From Pseudomonadota bacterium (GTDB lineage: Bacteria; Pseudomonadota; Gammaproteobacteria; Acidiferrobacterales; Acidiferrobacteraceae): a stretch of DNA of 59,553 bases. The stretch covers positions 1-59,553 of the forward strand of contig JAKAXK010000003.1 of NCBI GenBank assembly GCA_021827145.1, written 5' to 3'. Positions 17,119 through 25,557 of the stretch are shown in pieces. The notes under the pieces are model-generated. The model was given only the letters and a program-made list of their open reading frames with translations, was not told the DNA's origin and ran no database searches. A program made the position numbers and the translations under genes. Each line of letters opens with the position of its first letter. Within the stretch, counting starts at the first letter, position 1.

Positions 17119-17329
17119 GGCAAAATAACTGCGTGTATATTGCACGGGTTATTATGTAGTTAGTCGGCGCCATCCGGCGCAGGATGCCCATCTGTCTTGT
17201 GATTCAGGAGGTTGAGTTCAGTCTATTGGCGCCACTTTACACCGACGCACGCCGGCTACTCTCCCATCGCATCCTGTGTCGTAACAACCTGGGCCATTCT
17301 CACAACGGGAAGAAGTGAGTACCGCACGA
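17111..17329. repeat. About 220 bp imperfect direct repeat, copy B
   Basis: The counterpart of copy A (15876-16098). Its first 8 bases are the last 8 of the att-like tRNA fragment, so the repeat forms the end of the mini-island that abuts its attachment site. The following stretch, 17330-17765, shows no gene I can recognise. Confidence 0.7.
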
Positions 17330-17777
17330 CGGTCGCGGCGGGGAGTTCGTATCGGCGACAAAGCCCTGCCCCGTTGTCCGTGGCGCAAAGAAGCGATCTC
17401 ACCGTCGAGGCGGGATTGGCCACCGCATCGGGCTTCATGTCGCGCTTCCCCGGATAATGGCGGGCCAGAGCGTTTATCAGGATTTGGGTCCGTGGTTTGG
17501 CATAACGCCGAGATCTTGTACTTCCGCGGCCGGCCGGCGGCGTGGACCGGAATGTCGCGGGTTACGACGTGCGCGAAGCCCGGCGGAAAGGAGCGTGCAG
17601 CGCAGCCTCTCGACTGGATACCGAACTGCCCTTACTCACAATGACTTCGGCCTCTTTGCGGGATTGTCCCCACGATGTCACCTGTCATAGCAAGTGTTAT
17701 ATTTGGCTGGCTGCTCTATCCACCGATAGTCCTAGTACGCAAGGACCAGACAATAAAGTTGTATTGGAGGCTAAACG

Positions 17778-18068
17778 ATGAACAGACGACGCGTCCTCGA
17801 GCTGCTGAGCCGCAGTAAGCCCGAGCTGCGGGCCCGTTTCGGCGTGGTTCGCCTGGCTTTGTTCGGCTCGACCGCCCGCGATGAGGCGACCGCCGACAGC
17901 GATGTCGATGTGCTGGTGGCCTTCGACGGCCCAGCCACCTCCAAGCAGTATTTCGGCGTGCAGTTCTACCTCGAGGACCTACTTGGTCGCCCGGTTGATC
18001 TGGTGGCGGAAAAGGCGCTCCGTCCGGAGCTTCGCCCTTACATTGATCGGGAGCGGGTCAATGTCTGA
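17778..18068 (+). CDS. mntA: MntA-type nucleotidyltransferase antitoxin
   Basis: The 96-residue protein has the minimal nucleotidyltransferase core: Gly30-Ser31 in ALFGSTARDEA and Asp42-x-Asp44 in DSDVDVLVAF. In MntA/HepT pairs this enzyme adds AMP groups to HepT and blocks its RNase activity. GGAGG lies 7 bases before the ATG. The gene ends 8 bases inside the HepT gene. All key catalytic residues are present. Confidence 0.9.
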   Translation: MNRRRVLELLSRSKPELRARFGVVRLALFGSTARDEATADSDVDVLVAFDGPATSKQYFGVQFYLEDLLGRPVDLVAEKALRPELRPYIDRERVNV

Positions 18069-18411
18069 TTCTAATCGGCGCGAATGGCGTTTCTACATCG
18101 ATGATATGGTCGATTTCGCAGGAAAGGTGCTCTCCTATACTGAAGGATTCGACCAGGCAGGTTTCGTAGCGAGTGAAATCACCTATGATGCCGCACTGCG
18201 CAATTTGGAATTGATAGGCGAGGCCGCTACTCACATCCCGGATGCCATCCGCGCCGCCTATTCTGAAATCCCCTGGCGAATGATCATCGCCACCCGCAAC
18301 CGTCTCATTCACGGTTATCTCGGCATCGATGACGATACTCTCTGGAGCATCATCCGCGACGACATGCCTGAATTGCTGCGGCAGCTCCAGGCGGTGAAGA
18401 ACGAGGCGTAG
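18061..18411 (+). CDS. hepT: HepT-type HEPN ribonuclease toxin
   Basis: A 116-residue helical protein of the DUF86/HepT family. The HEPN active site RX4H is intact as Arg79...His84 in RNRLIHGY, with Tyr86, the residue AMPylated by MntA, two positions after the histidine. It overlaps the mntA stop by 8 bases, the usual antitoxin-first order of this family. It is an RNase (tRNA or mRNA) when free of modification. It sits inside the tRNA-Arg mini-island. Confidence 0.9.
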   Translation: MSDSNRREWRFYIDDMVDFAGKVLSYTEGFDQAGFVASEITYDAALRNLELIGEAATHIPDAIRAAYSEIPWRMIIATRNRLIHGYLGIDDDTLWSIIRDDMPELLRQLQAVKNEA

Positions 18412-18622
18412 CCATAAAATGGCGGGATGGGCCTCGCGGCCTCGAGGGTCCCGGCGCCCGGTGGCACCATCCGGGCACCCGCCCTAACCCGGCCACATTG
18501 AGGGTTTCGGACCGACGTTCAGGAGCGTTGGTCTCGCGACTGGCGGTCTGTGAGAGTTGGCCTATGAGGCCCACGGTTGGCGGTCGATGTAAGGAAAAGA
18601 AATAATTGCAATTTCAAGGAGT

Positions 18623-18699
18623 TGGTGCGCCCTAGAGGATTCGAACCTCTGACCTTTGGAATCGGAATCCAACGCTCTATCCAACTGAGCTAAGGGCGC
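18623..18699 (-). tRNA. tRNA-Arg (anticodon CCG)
   Basis: Read on the minus strand the 77-base cloverleaf starts GCGCCCUUAGCUCAG, has the anticodon stem-loop UUGGA-UUCCGAU-UCCAA with anticodon CCG, a T-arm with GGUUCGAAUCC, and a genomically encoded CCA end. It reads the Arg codon CGG. Its 3' part is duplicated at 17062-17118, making it the integration target of the neighbouring mini-island. Confidence 0.95.
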
Positions 18700-18771
18700 A
18701 GGGCGCCTAGGATAGCGCGAAGCGCGCGCACGGTCCATGCCGAGACGTGGACTTCCCCGGCAGGCTGGCCC

Positions 18772-19044
18772 CTAGGGGATGACCGGGGGTTTTTCTGGGG
18801 TCGCAGCGGTTGGACCGCTCCTGGCCTCAAGCTCCGCGACCTGGCGCTCAAGGCGCTCGACCATGTCGCGGGTCCGCTGCAGGACGGCCTGTTGCACCTC
18901 AAATTCCTCGCGCGTTACGAGCCGTAGTCTCTGGAAGGTGCTATCCAGGACGGCACGTACGTTTTTTTCCACATCCTGTCCGAACTCCGGGGGGACGGCG
19001 GCGCGGGCGGTCGAAGCGATTTGATCAAGGATTCGTGTCAGCAT
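18772..19044 (-). CDS. ubiK: UbiK, ubiquinone biosynthesis accessory factor
   Basis: A 90-residue protein matching the UbiK/YqiC (BMFP) family: an N-terminal amphipathic part LTRILDQIASTARAAVPPEF, then FQRLRLVTREEFEVQQAVL and a heptad-like coiled coil (RTRDMVERLERQVAELEA). UbiK supports the ubiquinone biosynthetic Ubi complex by binding membranes and UbiJ. The start at 19044 gives the normal length; a frame extension to 19074 is possible but would add a non-conserved decapeptide. It is followed downstream by the tRNA-Arg. Confidence 0.88.
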   Translation of the reverse strand: MLTRILDQIASTARAAVPPEFGQDVEKNVRAVLDSTFQRLRLVTREEFEVQQAVLQRTRDMVERLERQVAELEARSGPTAATPEKPPVIP

Positions 19045-19121
19045 GGGGCCAGTATAAGCCTTTCCCACCCTCACGCGAAGGGGTCAAAGTCGGGAGGGCT
19101 GGCGGCCGGGCTCGACTACTA

Positions 19122-19127
19122 TATAAT
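19122..19127 (+). promoter_or_regulatory. Perfect -10 element ahead of the porin gene
   Basis: TATAAT lies 25 bases before the ATG at 19152. Transcription from it would begin close to the in-frame GTG at 19134, so either a very short leader or a leaderless message is expected. No good -35 box is visible. Confidence 0.5.
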
Positions 19128-19151
19128 GCGCTCGTGCGTATTTTGACCCAC

Positions 19152-19772
19152 ATGAGATCGGCTCTGGCCTTGACCGCCTTATTGGCGTTTCCCGCCCATG
19201 GGGAGGGTGTGAGTGGTCAGGTCTCGCTTTTGAGTAATTACGTCTGGCGCGGTATCTCCGAATCGAACCGCAATCCGGCGCTTCAGGGATCGGTGACGGC
19301 CGTTGGGCCGGTCGGCCTCTACGCCCAAGGGTTCATCTCGAGCCTCGATTACCGGGGCGCCCACGAGCGGGCGGACTTCACGGGCGGCATCCGTGACATG
19401 ACACCGGTAGGGCTTGGGTTCAACGTCGGCGCTACCGCCTACCGCTTCGACGCGAGCTCCCTGAATTTCGAGGAGACCTTCCTTAGGCTGCGGTTCGGGC
19501 CGTTGCTGGGCGGCATCTATCATGATTGGCAGCATGGGAACACCTACCTCGAGGCAGGCTACAAGGTTGGTCTCGGGAGCGGGCTGCGCCTCCTGCTCCA
19601 CGCTGGACACACGAGCGGCCGCACGGTCGCGTCCTACGACGACTATGGCCTTGGCGTGACCAAGTCTTGGGGCGGCTTCACAGCTGGCGTCTTTGTGACC
19701 GCTATCGACCATCACGCCCTTTCGGGCATGCATAACGCGACGGTGGCCTTGGCGCTGACACAGGCCTGGTAG
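19152..19772 (+). CDS. TorF-family putative porin
   Basis: A 206-residue outer membrane protein with a signal peptide (MRSALALTALLAFPAHG) followed directly by the family hallmark SLLSNYVWRGISESNRNPALQG. Alternating hydrophobic beta strands with aromatic girdle residues follow, ending in LALTQAW with a terminal aromatic residue as expected for a beta barrel. This fits the TorF/TIGR02001 family found widely in proteobacteria; its substrate is unknown. GTG at 19134 is an alternative start adding six residues. Confidence 0.82.
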   Translation: MRSALALTALLAFPAHGEGVSGQVSLLSNYVWRGISESNRNPALQGSVTAVGPVGLYAQGFISSLDYRGAHERADFTGGIRDMTPVGLGFNVGATAYRFDASSLNFEETFLRLRFGPLLGGIYHDWQHGNTYLEAGYKVGLGSGLRLLLHAGHTSGRTVASYDDYGLGVTKSWGGFTAGVFVTAIDHHALSGMHNATVALALTQAW

Positions 19773-19796
19773 CGCGGTGGGGCGCGCGCCCGTGGA

Positions 19797-19811
19797 GGCA
19801 AGCCCCTTGCC
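19797..19811. terminator. Hairpin between convergent porin and DoxDA genes
   Basis: GGCAAG and CTTGCC form a perfect 6-bp stem with a CCC loop in the 47-base gap between two convergent genes. There is no T tract, so it is a candidate only. Confidence 0.35.
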
Positions 19812-19819
19812 CGTGCCGC

Positions 19820-20878
19820 TCAGGGTCTCGTGGCTTCGGTGTCGAATCTCTTGCCGTTGATGTTTTCAAATACGGCAGTGTAGCGCCCGCCGCCGATAGA
19901 CGCGGCTGTGGTCGGCTTCAGTGTAATCCACGCCTTGGCGCCCATCTTGGCCTTGAGACCGAAGAGACCAGGCTTGAACTTGTTGTAGTGGTAGATGTTC
20001 TTGATGTGTCTTTTGGCCGCTTCCTCGAGGGCTTTACCCTTCCAGCTCTCTACGACCCCGTGCGGTCCTTTGACGATCACTGCGACAACATGCGAAGGGA
20101 CAGCCGGTGTGCCGCCGTCCAAGTAAGCAAGCACCGTCACGCCACCGTCTTTGTGTAATATCGCTTGGCTCAGGCTTATGTGATGTTTGCCCGGGCTCAC
20201 GGGCCCGCCGTGGAATTTCGTGTAGATGGAACCCCGGTAGTAGTTGTAGGAGACCAGAGTAAAGACCGCGGCGATGATAGCGAGACCCTTGCCCCAACCC
20301 TCGGTCTCACGGGCTGTGAAGGGGGCACTGCCCAACCAGTGGAACCAAGCAGCATCCGCAAGATGCGGATTACGACGCACGAGCCAACTGTCTATGGCCC
20401 AGCTGCCGCTGCCCGCCACGAAGACGGTGCAGCCCATGGCGAAGGTGGATGCGGCCATAGTCCATTCATCTATGCAGGTCGCCCCCTGCCATCCGAAGAC
20501 CAGCATGAGGGATACACTTAAGGCGATACTGAGGCCAGCGCAGGCGCGCGTGAGGACACCCAGGATGAGCCCGAGCCCACTTACGAGTTCGGCTGCGCTC
20601 ACAAGCACGAGTAGCCAGTAGACGAGTGCGGGGTGTTGGAGGATGTGGCTTAGGACATGATTCAGGCCGAAGAGCGCCCCCGGCATGCCGCCTTGGAGCT
20701 TATTGGCCATCCAGCTGTGGGCGTGCGGGTCAAGTTTTTTGGGGGCGTAGATGAAGCGGCGTGTCCCTCCGCCCCAATATATCCAGCCGAGAATGAGGCG
20801 CACCGCAAGCACCGCCGCGCCCGTCATCCGGAATACTGTCGGCTGGTCGTAGGTCTGTTCCAGTGTGTATCGGCCCAT
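19820..20878 (-). CDS. doxDA: Thiosulfate:quinone oxidoreductase, fused DoxD-DoxA
   Basis: This 352-residue protein joins a DoxD membrane part (RLILGWIYWGGGTRRFIYAP, then KLDPHAHSWMANKLQGGMPG, and four to five membrane helices to about residue 205) to a DoxA-like soluble C-terminal domain (SIYTKFHGGPVSPGKHHISL onwards). The enzyme oxidises thiosulfate to tetrathionate and passes electrons to quinone. In Acidianus the two parts are separate proteins; the fused form is known from sulfur-oxidising acidophilic bacteria. The ATG at 20878 is preceded by AAGGA; the frame stays open upstream but without protein-like sequence. It is the clearest metabolic marker in the window. Confidence 0.88.
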   Translation of the reverse strand: MGRYTLEQTYDQPTVFRMTGAAVLAVRLILGWIYWGGGTRRFIYAPKKLDPHAHSWMANKLQGGMPGALFGLNHVLSHILQHPALVYWLLVLVSAAELVSGLGLILGVLTRACAGLSIALSVSLMLVFGWQGATCIDEWTMAASTFAMGCTVFVAGSGSWAIDSWLVRRNPHLADAAWFHWLGSAPFTARETEGWGKGLAIIAAVFTLVSYNYYRGSIYTKFHGGPVSPGKHHISLSQAILHKDGGVTVLAYLDGGTPAVPSHVVAVIVKGPHGVVESWKGKALEEAAKRHIKNIYHYNKFKPGLFGLKAKMGAKAWITLKPTTAASIGGGRYTAVFENINGKRFDTEATRP

Positions 20879-21090
20879 GGCTTCCTTGAGGCTCCTTGAT
20901 CTGTCCCTGTCCTTTCTTTGTGGTGTCCGCGCAAACGTTTCCCACAGTAAGCCGCGGAGCTTCTCGTCAGCAAGAGACCACGGGCGCACCCACGGAGCTG
21001 ACCGCGGAATGACAGCCGGAGTTCCCAAGCGCCACGTCTCCCCGGTGGCGCTGATCGTGTATTCGTTGCCGGGGGCGGCGTTATTCTTAC

Positions 21091-22287
21091 TTAGGCGCTT
21101 TGTGTCACTTCGTTGTGTCGGTCGCTTTGCGAATACCAGGCGTCGCGGGTCATGCGCAGCCCCTCGAGCGAGCGAGCAAGCTGGATATGGAAAACCACGA
21201 GGTCGCCTACCGCAAATGCGGCTTCGCAGGCCGCGAGATAGAACTCCCACATCCGCGCGAAGCGTTCGTCCAGGCGTCCAACGACCTCGTTCCTGTGGCT
21301 CTGGAAGCGTCTCTGCCACTCGCGGAGCGTGTACTGATAGTGGAATTTCAGGACTTCGAGGTCGGCGATCTTGAGGCCGGCCTTTTCGATCGGCGGAAGG
21401 ACTTCGGACAGGGCCGGGTTGTAGCCACCAGGAAAAATGTAGCGACGGATCCAGGGATTCGTTTGGCCGGGAGGGCCACTGCGGCCGATGTGGTGGACGA
21501 GGGCAAGGCCAGCGGGCGCGAGCCGCTCCCGAATCTTGGCGAAGAAGGTTTCGTAGTGGGGGATACCCACGTGCTCGAACATTCCCACGCTCACTACGCG
21601 ATCATAGAGTCCGCGATGCTCCCGGTAATCCTCCAGCCGGAATTGGACGCGGTCAGAGAGGCCGGCCTCGCGCGCGCGGGCGGCGGCCACGCGCAGCTGT
21701 TCCTTGGATAGCGTGATGCCCGTCACCTCGATGTCGGCCATGCGGGCGAGATGGAGCGCAAGCCCTCCCCAGCCGCAACCGACGTCCAGCACGCGCATTC
21801 CGGGTTTCATCTCGAGCTTACGTCGTATGAGCTCGCATTTGGCAATCTGCGCTTCCTCAAGGCTCATATCGGGCCGTGCGAAGTAGCCGCAGGAGTAGTG
21901 CATCTCGCGGTCGAGGAACAGCCGAAACAAGGCCTCGTCCAGGTCGTAATGGTGGGCCACATGGCGGCGGCTTGCGCCAAGTCCGTTGCTTTGTTCGAGA
22001 TAGCGTCGGAGGTTCGAAAGAAGGGACGAGGGAGGTTCGTCCGGGAGGTTGCGAAAGAAGACTTCAATCAGCGCGGCGAGCCCCTTGGGCGCGTCCCATC
22101 GCCCCTCCATGTAGGTCTCGCCCAGTTCGAGCCAGGGGTTACGGATGAGGCGACGGATGGCCGAGCGGTCATTTATGACCCACTCAGCATCCGGTGAGCC
22201 CTCGCCGTAGCGTCCGACGACTCCTGTTGGGTAGCGCACTGTCAGGCGGCCGGCCGTTATGGCATCGGCCAAAAGTCTTTCCAGCAT
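21091..22287 (-). CDS. cfa: Cyclopropane-fatty-acyl-phospholipid synthase
   Basis: A 398-residue SAM-dependent enzyme that adds a methylene bridge to unsaturated phospholipid acyl chains. It shows RRHVAHHYDLDEALFRLFLD, the bicarbonate/active-site cysteine Cys133 in HYSCGYF, motif I RVLDVGCGWGGLALHL (166-181), VGMFEHVG, the HHIG segment and the C-terminal YTLREWQRRF. All match E. coli Cfa. GGAGG precedes the ATG at 22287; an upstream start at 22353 would add an Arg-rich non-conserved tail. Cyclopropane lipids lower proton leakage, in line with an acidic habitat. Confidence 0.93.
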   Translation of the reverse strand: MLERLLADAITAGRLTVRYPTGVVGRYGEGSPDAEWVINDRSAIRRLIRNPWLELGETYMEGRWDAPKGLAALIEVFFRNLPDEPPSSLLSNLRRYLEQSNGLGASRRHVAHHYDLDEALFRLFLDREMHYSCGYFARPDMSLEEAQIAKCELIRRKLEMKPGMRVLDVGCGWGGLALHLARMADIEVTGITLSKEQLRVAAARAREAGLSDRVQFRLEDYREHRGLYDRVVSVGMFEHVGIPHYETFFAKIRERLAPAGLALVHHIGRSGPPGQTNPWIRRYIFPGGYNPALSEVLPPIEKAGLKIADLEVLKFHYQYTLREWQRRFQSHRNEVVGRLDERFARMWEFYLAACEAAFAVGDLVVFHIQLARSLEGLRMTRDAWYSQSDRHNEVTQSA

Positions 22288-22659
22288 AAGCGTCCTCCGG
22301 TAGCGACGTTGCGCGTATGGCCCCTTAGTCCCTGGAGCCGCCGCCCTTGTCATGCCTGCTCATACGGATTCTAGCACCGAGCGGCCTTGGGTTTGCTACG
22401 ACCCCTCCATTTATGCGCGCGGCCTTCCGCGCGTACGAGAGGGAGGCGCGCAGCGGGCGCGCCCTGCGCCCGGTTTTCTCAAGGTTACCCGGCCTTTCGG
22501 CGCCATTTGCGCGAGTTCCGCCTTGCAGGTCCCAGCAAGACCGGGTCCCTGTCCAAGACCCGAGCCGTCCTCACCCGTCCGCCGGGGTTTCCCGGACCCA
22601 AGGCCCGCGGGTGGCGCTCGAGATTCAAAGGTACAACATAAGTTCGCTTCCGCGCTACG
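22288..22659. other. Intergenic region with no recognised gene
   Basis: This contains the cfa promoter region on the minus strand and possibly the lost first codons of the HNH nuclease pseudogene near its right end. I see no other structure in it. Confidence 0.4.
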
Positions 22660-23457
22660 ATGAATTCTCGTTTCCAGGCCGATCACGAGCATTGCGGGCG
22701 CGGCGCTCATTATGTCGGTCCGCAGGGGATATTCAAACCCAAGCTCATCAATCTGCCCCTTTCGATCACAACGATACCGAACGGTCCTTACGATGACGGC
22801 TTTTCGGAGGACGGCAGGCTTTCGTATCGCTATCATGGAAACGACCCGAGCCATGGCGATAATGCCGGATTACACGCGGCCATGAGTCGGCGGGTTCCTC
22901 TCAACTATTTTCATCCGATTGTCTCAGGCAAGTACTTCGCGGCCTGGCCCGTATTCATCGTCGAAGATGACCCGTCCCGCCATACGTTCAGCGTGGAGGT
23001 CGATGATGCGCGCTTCGGGGGCTGGCTTGGGGGGGTTGCAAGAAGCGGTTACGGGCGACGGCGTGGCGCAGGCGCGCCGATCCTATATTACGACCACCGT
23101 TGGGCAACGCATCCATCAACGCCCCTTCCGCGAGCGCGTGTTACGGGCGTATCGCCAACAGTGCGCGCCCTGTACGTTGCGCCACGAGGAGTTACTGGAG
23201 GCCGCGCATATCATCCCCGACGGCGAGTCTGTGGTCACGAGCGGGCTGGCTCTATGTAAGCTGCGCCACGCCGCATTTGACGGGCGGTTCCTGGCGATTC
23301 GTCCGGATTACGTGATAGAGCTGCGCCGGGACATTCTTGGAGAGGGGGATGGCCCCATGCTGTTCATGGTCGCAAGGGTATGCATAAGACACGCCTGACG
23401 GTGCCGAGGTCCGCGCACGACGTACCCGAATCGGGAATTTCTTGGGCGACACCATGA
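22660..23457 (+). pseudogene. Frameshifted HNH endonuclease gene
   Basis: Three frame pieces together rebuild an HNH nuclease of the kind found as solitary restriction-like proteins. Piece 1 has VGPQGIFKPK, LSITT and VPLNYFHPIVSGKYFAAWPV. Piece 2 has RERVLRAYRQQCAPC, LLEAAHIIPD and LCKLRHAAFDGRFLAIRPD, the HNH core with its Cys and His residues. Piece 3 reads HGRKGMHKTRLTVPR to the stop at 23457. Shifts occur near 23005-23035 (next to a G run) and near 23360. The beginning of the protein may also be lost. Either a dead gene or indel errors in the assembly. Confidence 0.78.
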
Positions 23458-23514
23458 GCAATTCAGGCGGCTTGAGGCATCGATGCCGAGATAGGCCCCG
23501 AGCGGGACCCTGAA

Positions 23515-24822
23515 TCACCAGTTCAGGCGTAGGGCGCGGGTGATTTCCGCTGTGCGTACGGGGTCGACGCCCGCCTCGCGAGCCATATCCGGCCACGTGG
23601 CGACGGCGTCGACGACCTCCTCCAGGATGCGGTCCGGTCGCGCGATACCAAGCGACGCACCCACGGTCTGGAGGTCCGCGCGCGTGAAGTGATCACGCTT
23701 CCCGTTGATCGTCATTTGGTGCTGGTAAGTCCAGCGGCCCCCGGGGTTGTGGGCATAAATGAGGTCAAATGCCGGCGCCAGGCGCCATTTTCCGTCGGGC
23801 CCCATCAAGAAGCCGATGTTCTTGGTGTGGTCATCCTGGTTGCGGGCGACCACGTTGAAGATCAGGCGTCGGTACAGTTGGATCGCGTCGGCCTTAGGCA
23901 GGCGCAGGCGACGCATGACATCGAAGACCTGTTCGTAGCCATAGGCGCCGGCGGCGTTGTAATCGTAATGGGCGATGCCGCATAGGGACTGCATATGGAG
24001 CTTTTCGCGGCCCACACGATCGAATCGCTTCGTCAAAAAGTGGGCGCGGCCGTTTTCATGCAGCAGCCGGCATTCGCTCATCGTGATCCCTGCCGCGTGC
24101 GCCATGCGTGAGTAAGCGTACTCGATGCGCCCGTATCCCTGCGTGCCCCCGAGTTCGAGATCCATTACGCCATCGAATTTGAGCAGCCAATAGTCGTAGC
24201 CCGAGGGAACTGGACCCTGGCCCGAGAGCACGTGGCCTTGGTCGTCGAGCGCGATCACGGCCTTGGCGCGGGCCCCGCCGGCCGAGGTGCCAACCCGCAG
24301 GATGTCGCGCAGGGCCGCTTCGTCCGGACCGTTCCCGACGCCAAGACGGGTATCGAGACGGCCACGTTCCGTCGTCGTCATGCGAGCGAGCTCCACGAGT
24401 TCCGCGATCTCGACGGGAACGGCAGCGCGTCCGAGGTGCTGATTCATGGCCGGCTCGAACTCGAGGGCGCCCATACCGCGTTCACCCGTGTAGCACAGCC
24501 GTTCGACGGGATTGAAGTCGCTCGCCGCGCGTCCTTGGCGCGCAAGCCAAGCATCGATCAATGCGTTCCCAAACTTGTCGGGGAGGGCGTCGGCCAAAAG
24601 TCCCGGCAGACCCATGAAGGTGTCGCGCGGTAAGTGGGGGAAGCTAAAGATCTGACCCGACGCTTGGGCCACGGGCATCGTCAGCGGCGCGACGTCACGC
24701 CCCGATCTCAAGAACGCGGGCTCAAACTCAAACGCCGCCAGGGCCCGATCGGCAAGCCAGGCGACGGCGCCTACGGGTTCGCCCCAGAGCCGCACAAGGG
24801 CGGCCGTGACTGCCCCTACCAT
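23515..24822 (-). CDS. hipA: HipA-family serine/threonine kinase toxin
   Basis: The 435-residue kinase has the HipA N-terminal barrel (ALVRLWGEPVGAVAW), a Gly-rich nucleotide loop VGTSAGGARAKAVIA (177-191), the catalytic loop NQDDHTKN (328-335) and the metal-binding AFDL motif (351-354). HipA kinases phosphorylate translation factors such as GltX and induce dormancy unless held by HipB. Its ATG overlaps the stop of hipB by 7 bases. All catalytic residues are intact. Confidence 0.92.
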   Translation of the reverse strand: MVGAVTAALVRLWGEPVGAVAWLADRALAAFEFEPAFLRSGRDVAPLTMPVAQASGQIFSFPHLPRDTFMGLPGLLADALPDKFGNALIDAWLARQGRAASDFNPVERLCYTGERGMGALEFEPAMNQHLGRAAVPVEIAELVELARMTTTERGRLDTRLGVGNGPDEAALRDILRVGTSAGGARAKAVIALDDQGHVLSGQGPVPSGYDYWLLKFDGVMDLELGGTQGYGRIEYAYSRMAHAAGITMSECRLLHENGRAHFLTKRFDRVGREKLHMQSLCGIAHYDYNAAGAYGYEQVFDVMRRLRLPKADAIQLYRRLIFNVVARNQDDHTKNIGFLMGPDGKWRLAPAFDLIYAHNPGGRWTYQHQMTINGKRDHFTRADLQTVGASLGIARPDRILEEVVDAVATWPDMAREAGVDPVRTAEITRALRLNW

Positions 24823-25157
24823 GCGGAGCCCTTGTCCGCCGCGGGGGTGCCCGCCTTCCCCGAGGCGCGCCGCCGCATGCGGCCTTGCCTGCGGGCCAAC
24901 TCCAGGGGGCTCGGGGGCGGCTCCGGAAGGAAGCCGTCCAGGCCGTCGAGCGCGTCCAATTCGCGCAAAAGGGTGATGAGGCTCCCTAGCTTGCCGCGGC
25001 CGGCCTCGAGCGCCTTTACGGTGCCTACGCTGATCGCGGCGCTCTTGGCGAGGTCTTCCTGGGTGCGGTTTCGGCGCAGCCGCAAGGCCCTCAGCCGCTC
25101 GCCCATACGGCGTGCGATTTCTGGGTCGGAAAGGGCGCGATAATCGGTGTTGGCCAT
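24816..25157 (-). CDS. hipB: HipB-like XRE antitoxin
   Basis: A 113-residue antitoxin with an XRE helix-turn-helix (MGERLRALRLRRNRTQEDLA, then KSAAISVGTVKALEAGRGK). The C-terminal 30 residues are basic and Pro/Ala-rich, as in antitoxins with a flexible tail. It precedes and overlaps hipA, the normal order. The operator candidate at 25224-25244 lies about 70 bases upstream. Confidence 0.88.
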   Translation of the reverse strand: MANTDYRALSDPEIARRMGERLRALRLRRNRTQEDLAKSAAISVGTVKALEAGRGKLGSLITLLRELDALDGLDGFLPEPPPSPLELARRQGRMRRRASGKAGTPAADKGSAW

Positions 25158-25223
25158 GGATGATGCCCCGCTCTTAGAACACTATGGTAGCGCAGACTCA
25201 AAGGCTGCGCCAAGAGCCATAAA

Positions 25224-25244
25224 TATATCCCTTCAGAGGATATA
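25224..25244. promoter_or_regulatory. HipB operator candidate
   Basis: TATATCC and GGATATA form a perfect 7-base inverted repeat around a 7-base spacer. The half-sites equal the TATCC/GGATA half-sites of the E. coli HipB operator, whose spacing is 8. It lies just upstream of hipB on the minus strand, so it should mediate autoregulation. Confidence 0.72.
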
Positions 25245-25257
25245 CTCTCTATAACAG

Positions 25258-25544
25258 CCAGTAATAGCGCTCTTATGGATGCTATACCGGGATTGGCCGC
25301 CGCGCAGGGATGGGGGAGGGGTCATCCTTCCAGACTTATGGCGGTTTTAAGGGCAGCGACCCGGCGCAGTGGGGATATTAAGGGTCCGGCGGCAAGGCGT
25401 CATTGACGGGAGGCTGGGGCCCAAGATCCCATCCGCCCATTGACTCCGGACGCGGCCGAGGTTAGCCTCCCACGGCCGCCGCCATGAGCGCGCTGTCGGC
25501 GCCGTTTTGCCCTCCAACCCCTTATTCGCTATGGGCGCGTGCCC
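25258..25544. other. Upstream region of metE
   Basis: No gene is recognised here. I looked for a cobalamin riboswitch, which often precedes metE, and found neither the GCCACTG box nor its usual partners. The metE promoter and any MetR site remain unidentified. Confidence 0.4.
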
Positions 25545-25557
25545 CGGAGAGTCGATT

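Larger units (their letters stand above)
17119..18610. mobile_element. tRNA-Arg mini-island carrying MntA/HepT
   Basis: A segment of about 1.5 kb bounded by direct repeats of the tRNA-Arg 3' end (17062-17118 and 18611-18667). It encodes only the MntA/HepT pair and ends on the far side in the ~220 bp repeat. There is no integrase, so movement would need an enzyme supplied from elsewhere. The repeats and their placement at a tRNA 3' end are direct observations; mobility is inference. Confidence 0.7.

Noticed and set aside
15886-17329. Possible integron attC sites, since the repeat copies are linked to toxin-antitoxin modules
   Set aside because: I could not find paired RYYYAAC and GTTRRRY cores with the proper inverted arms in both copies, and the boundaries coincide with a tRNA 3' end instead.
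25258-25544. Cobalamin or SAM riboswitch ahead of metE
   Set aside because: No conserved cobalamin box or SAM-type core could be recognised.
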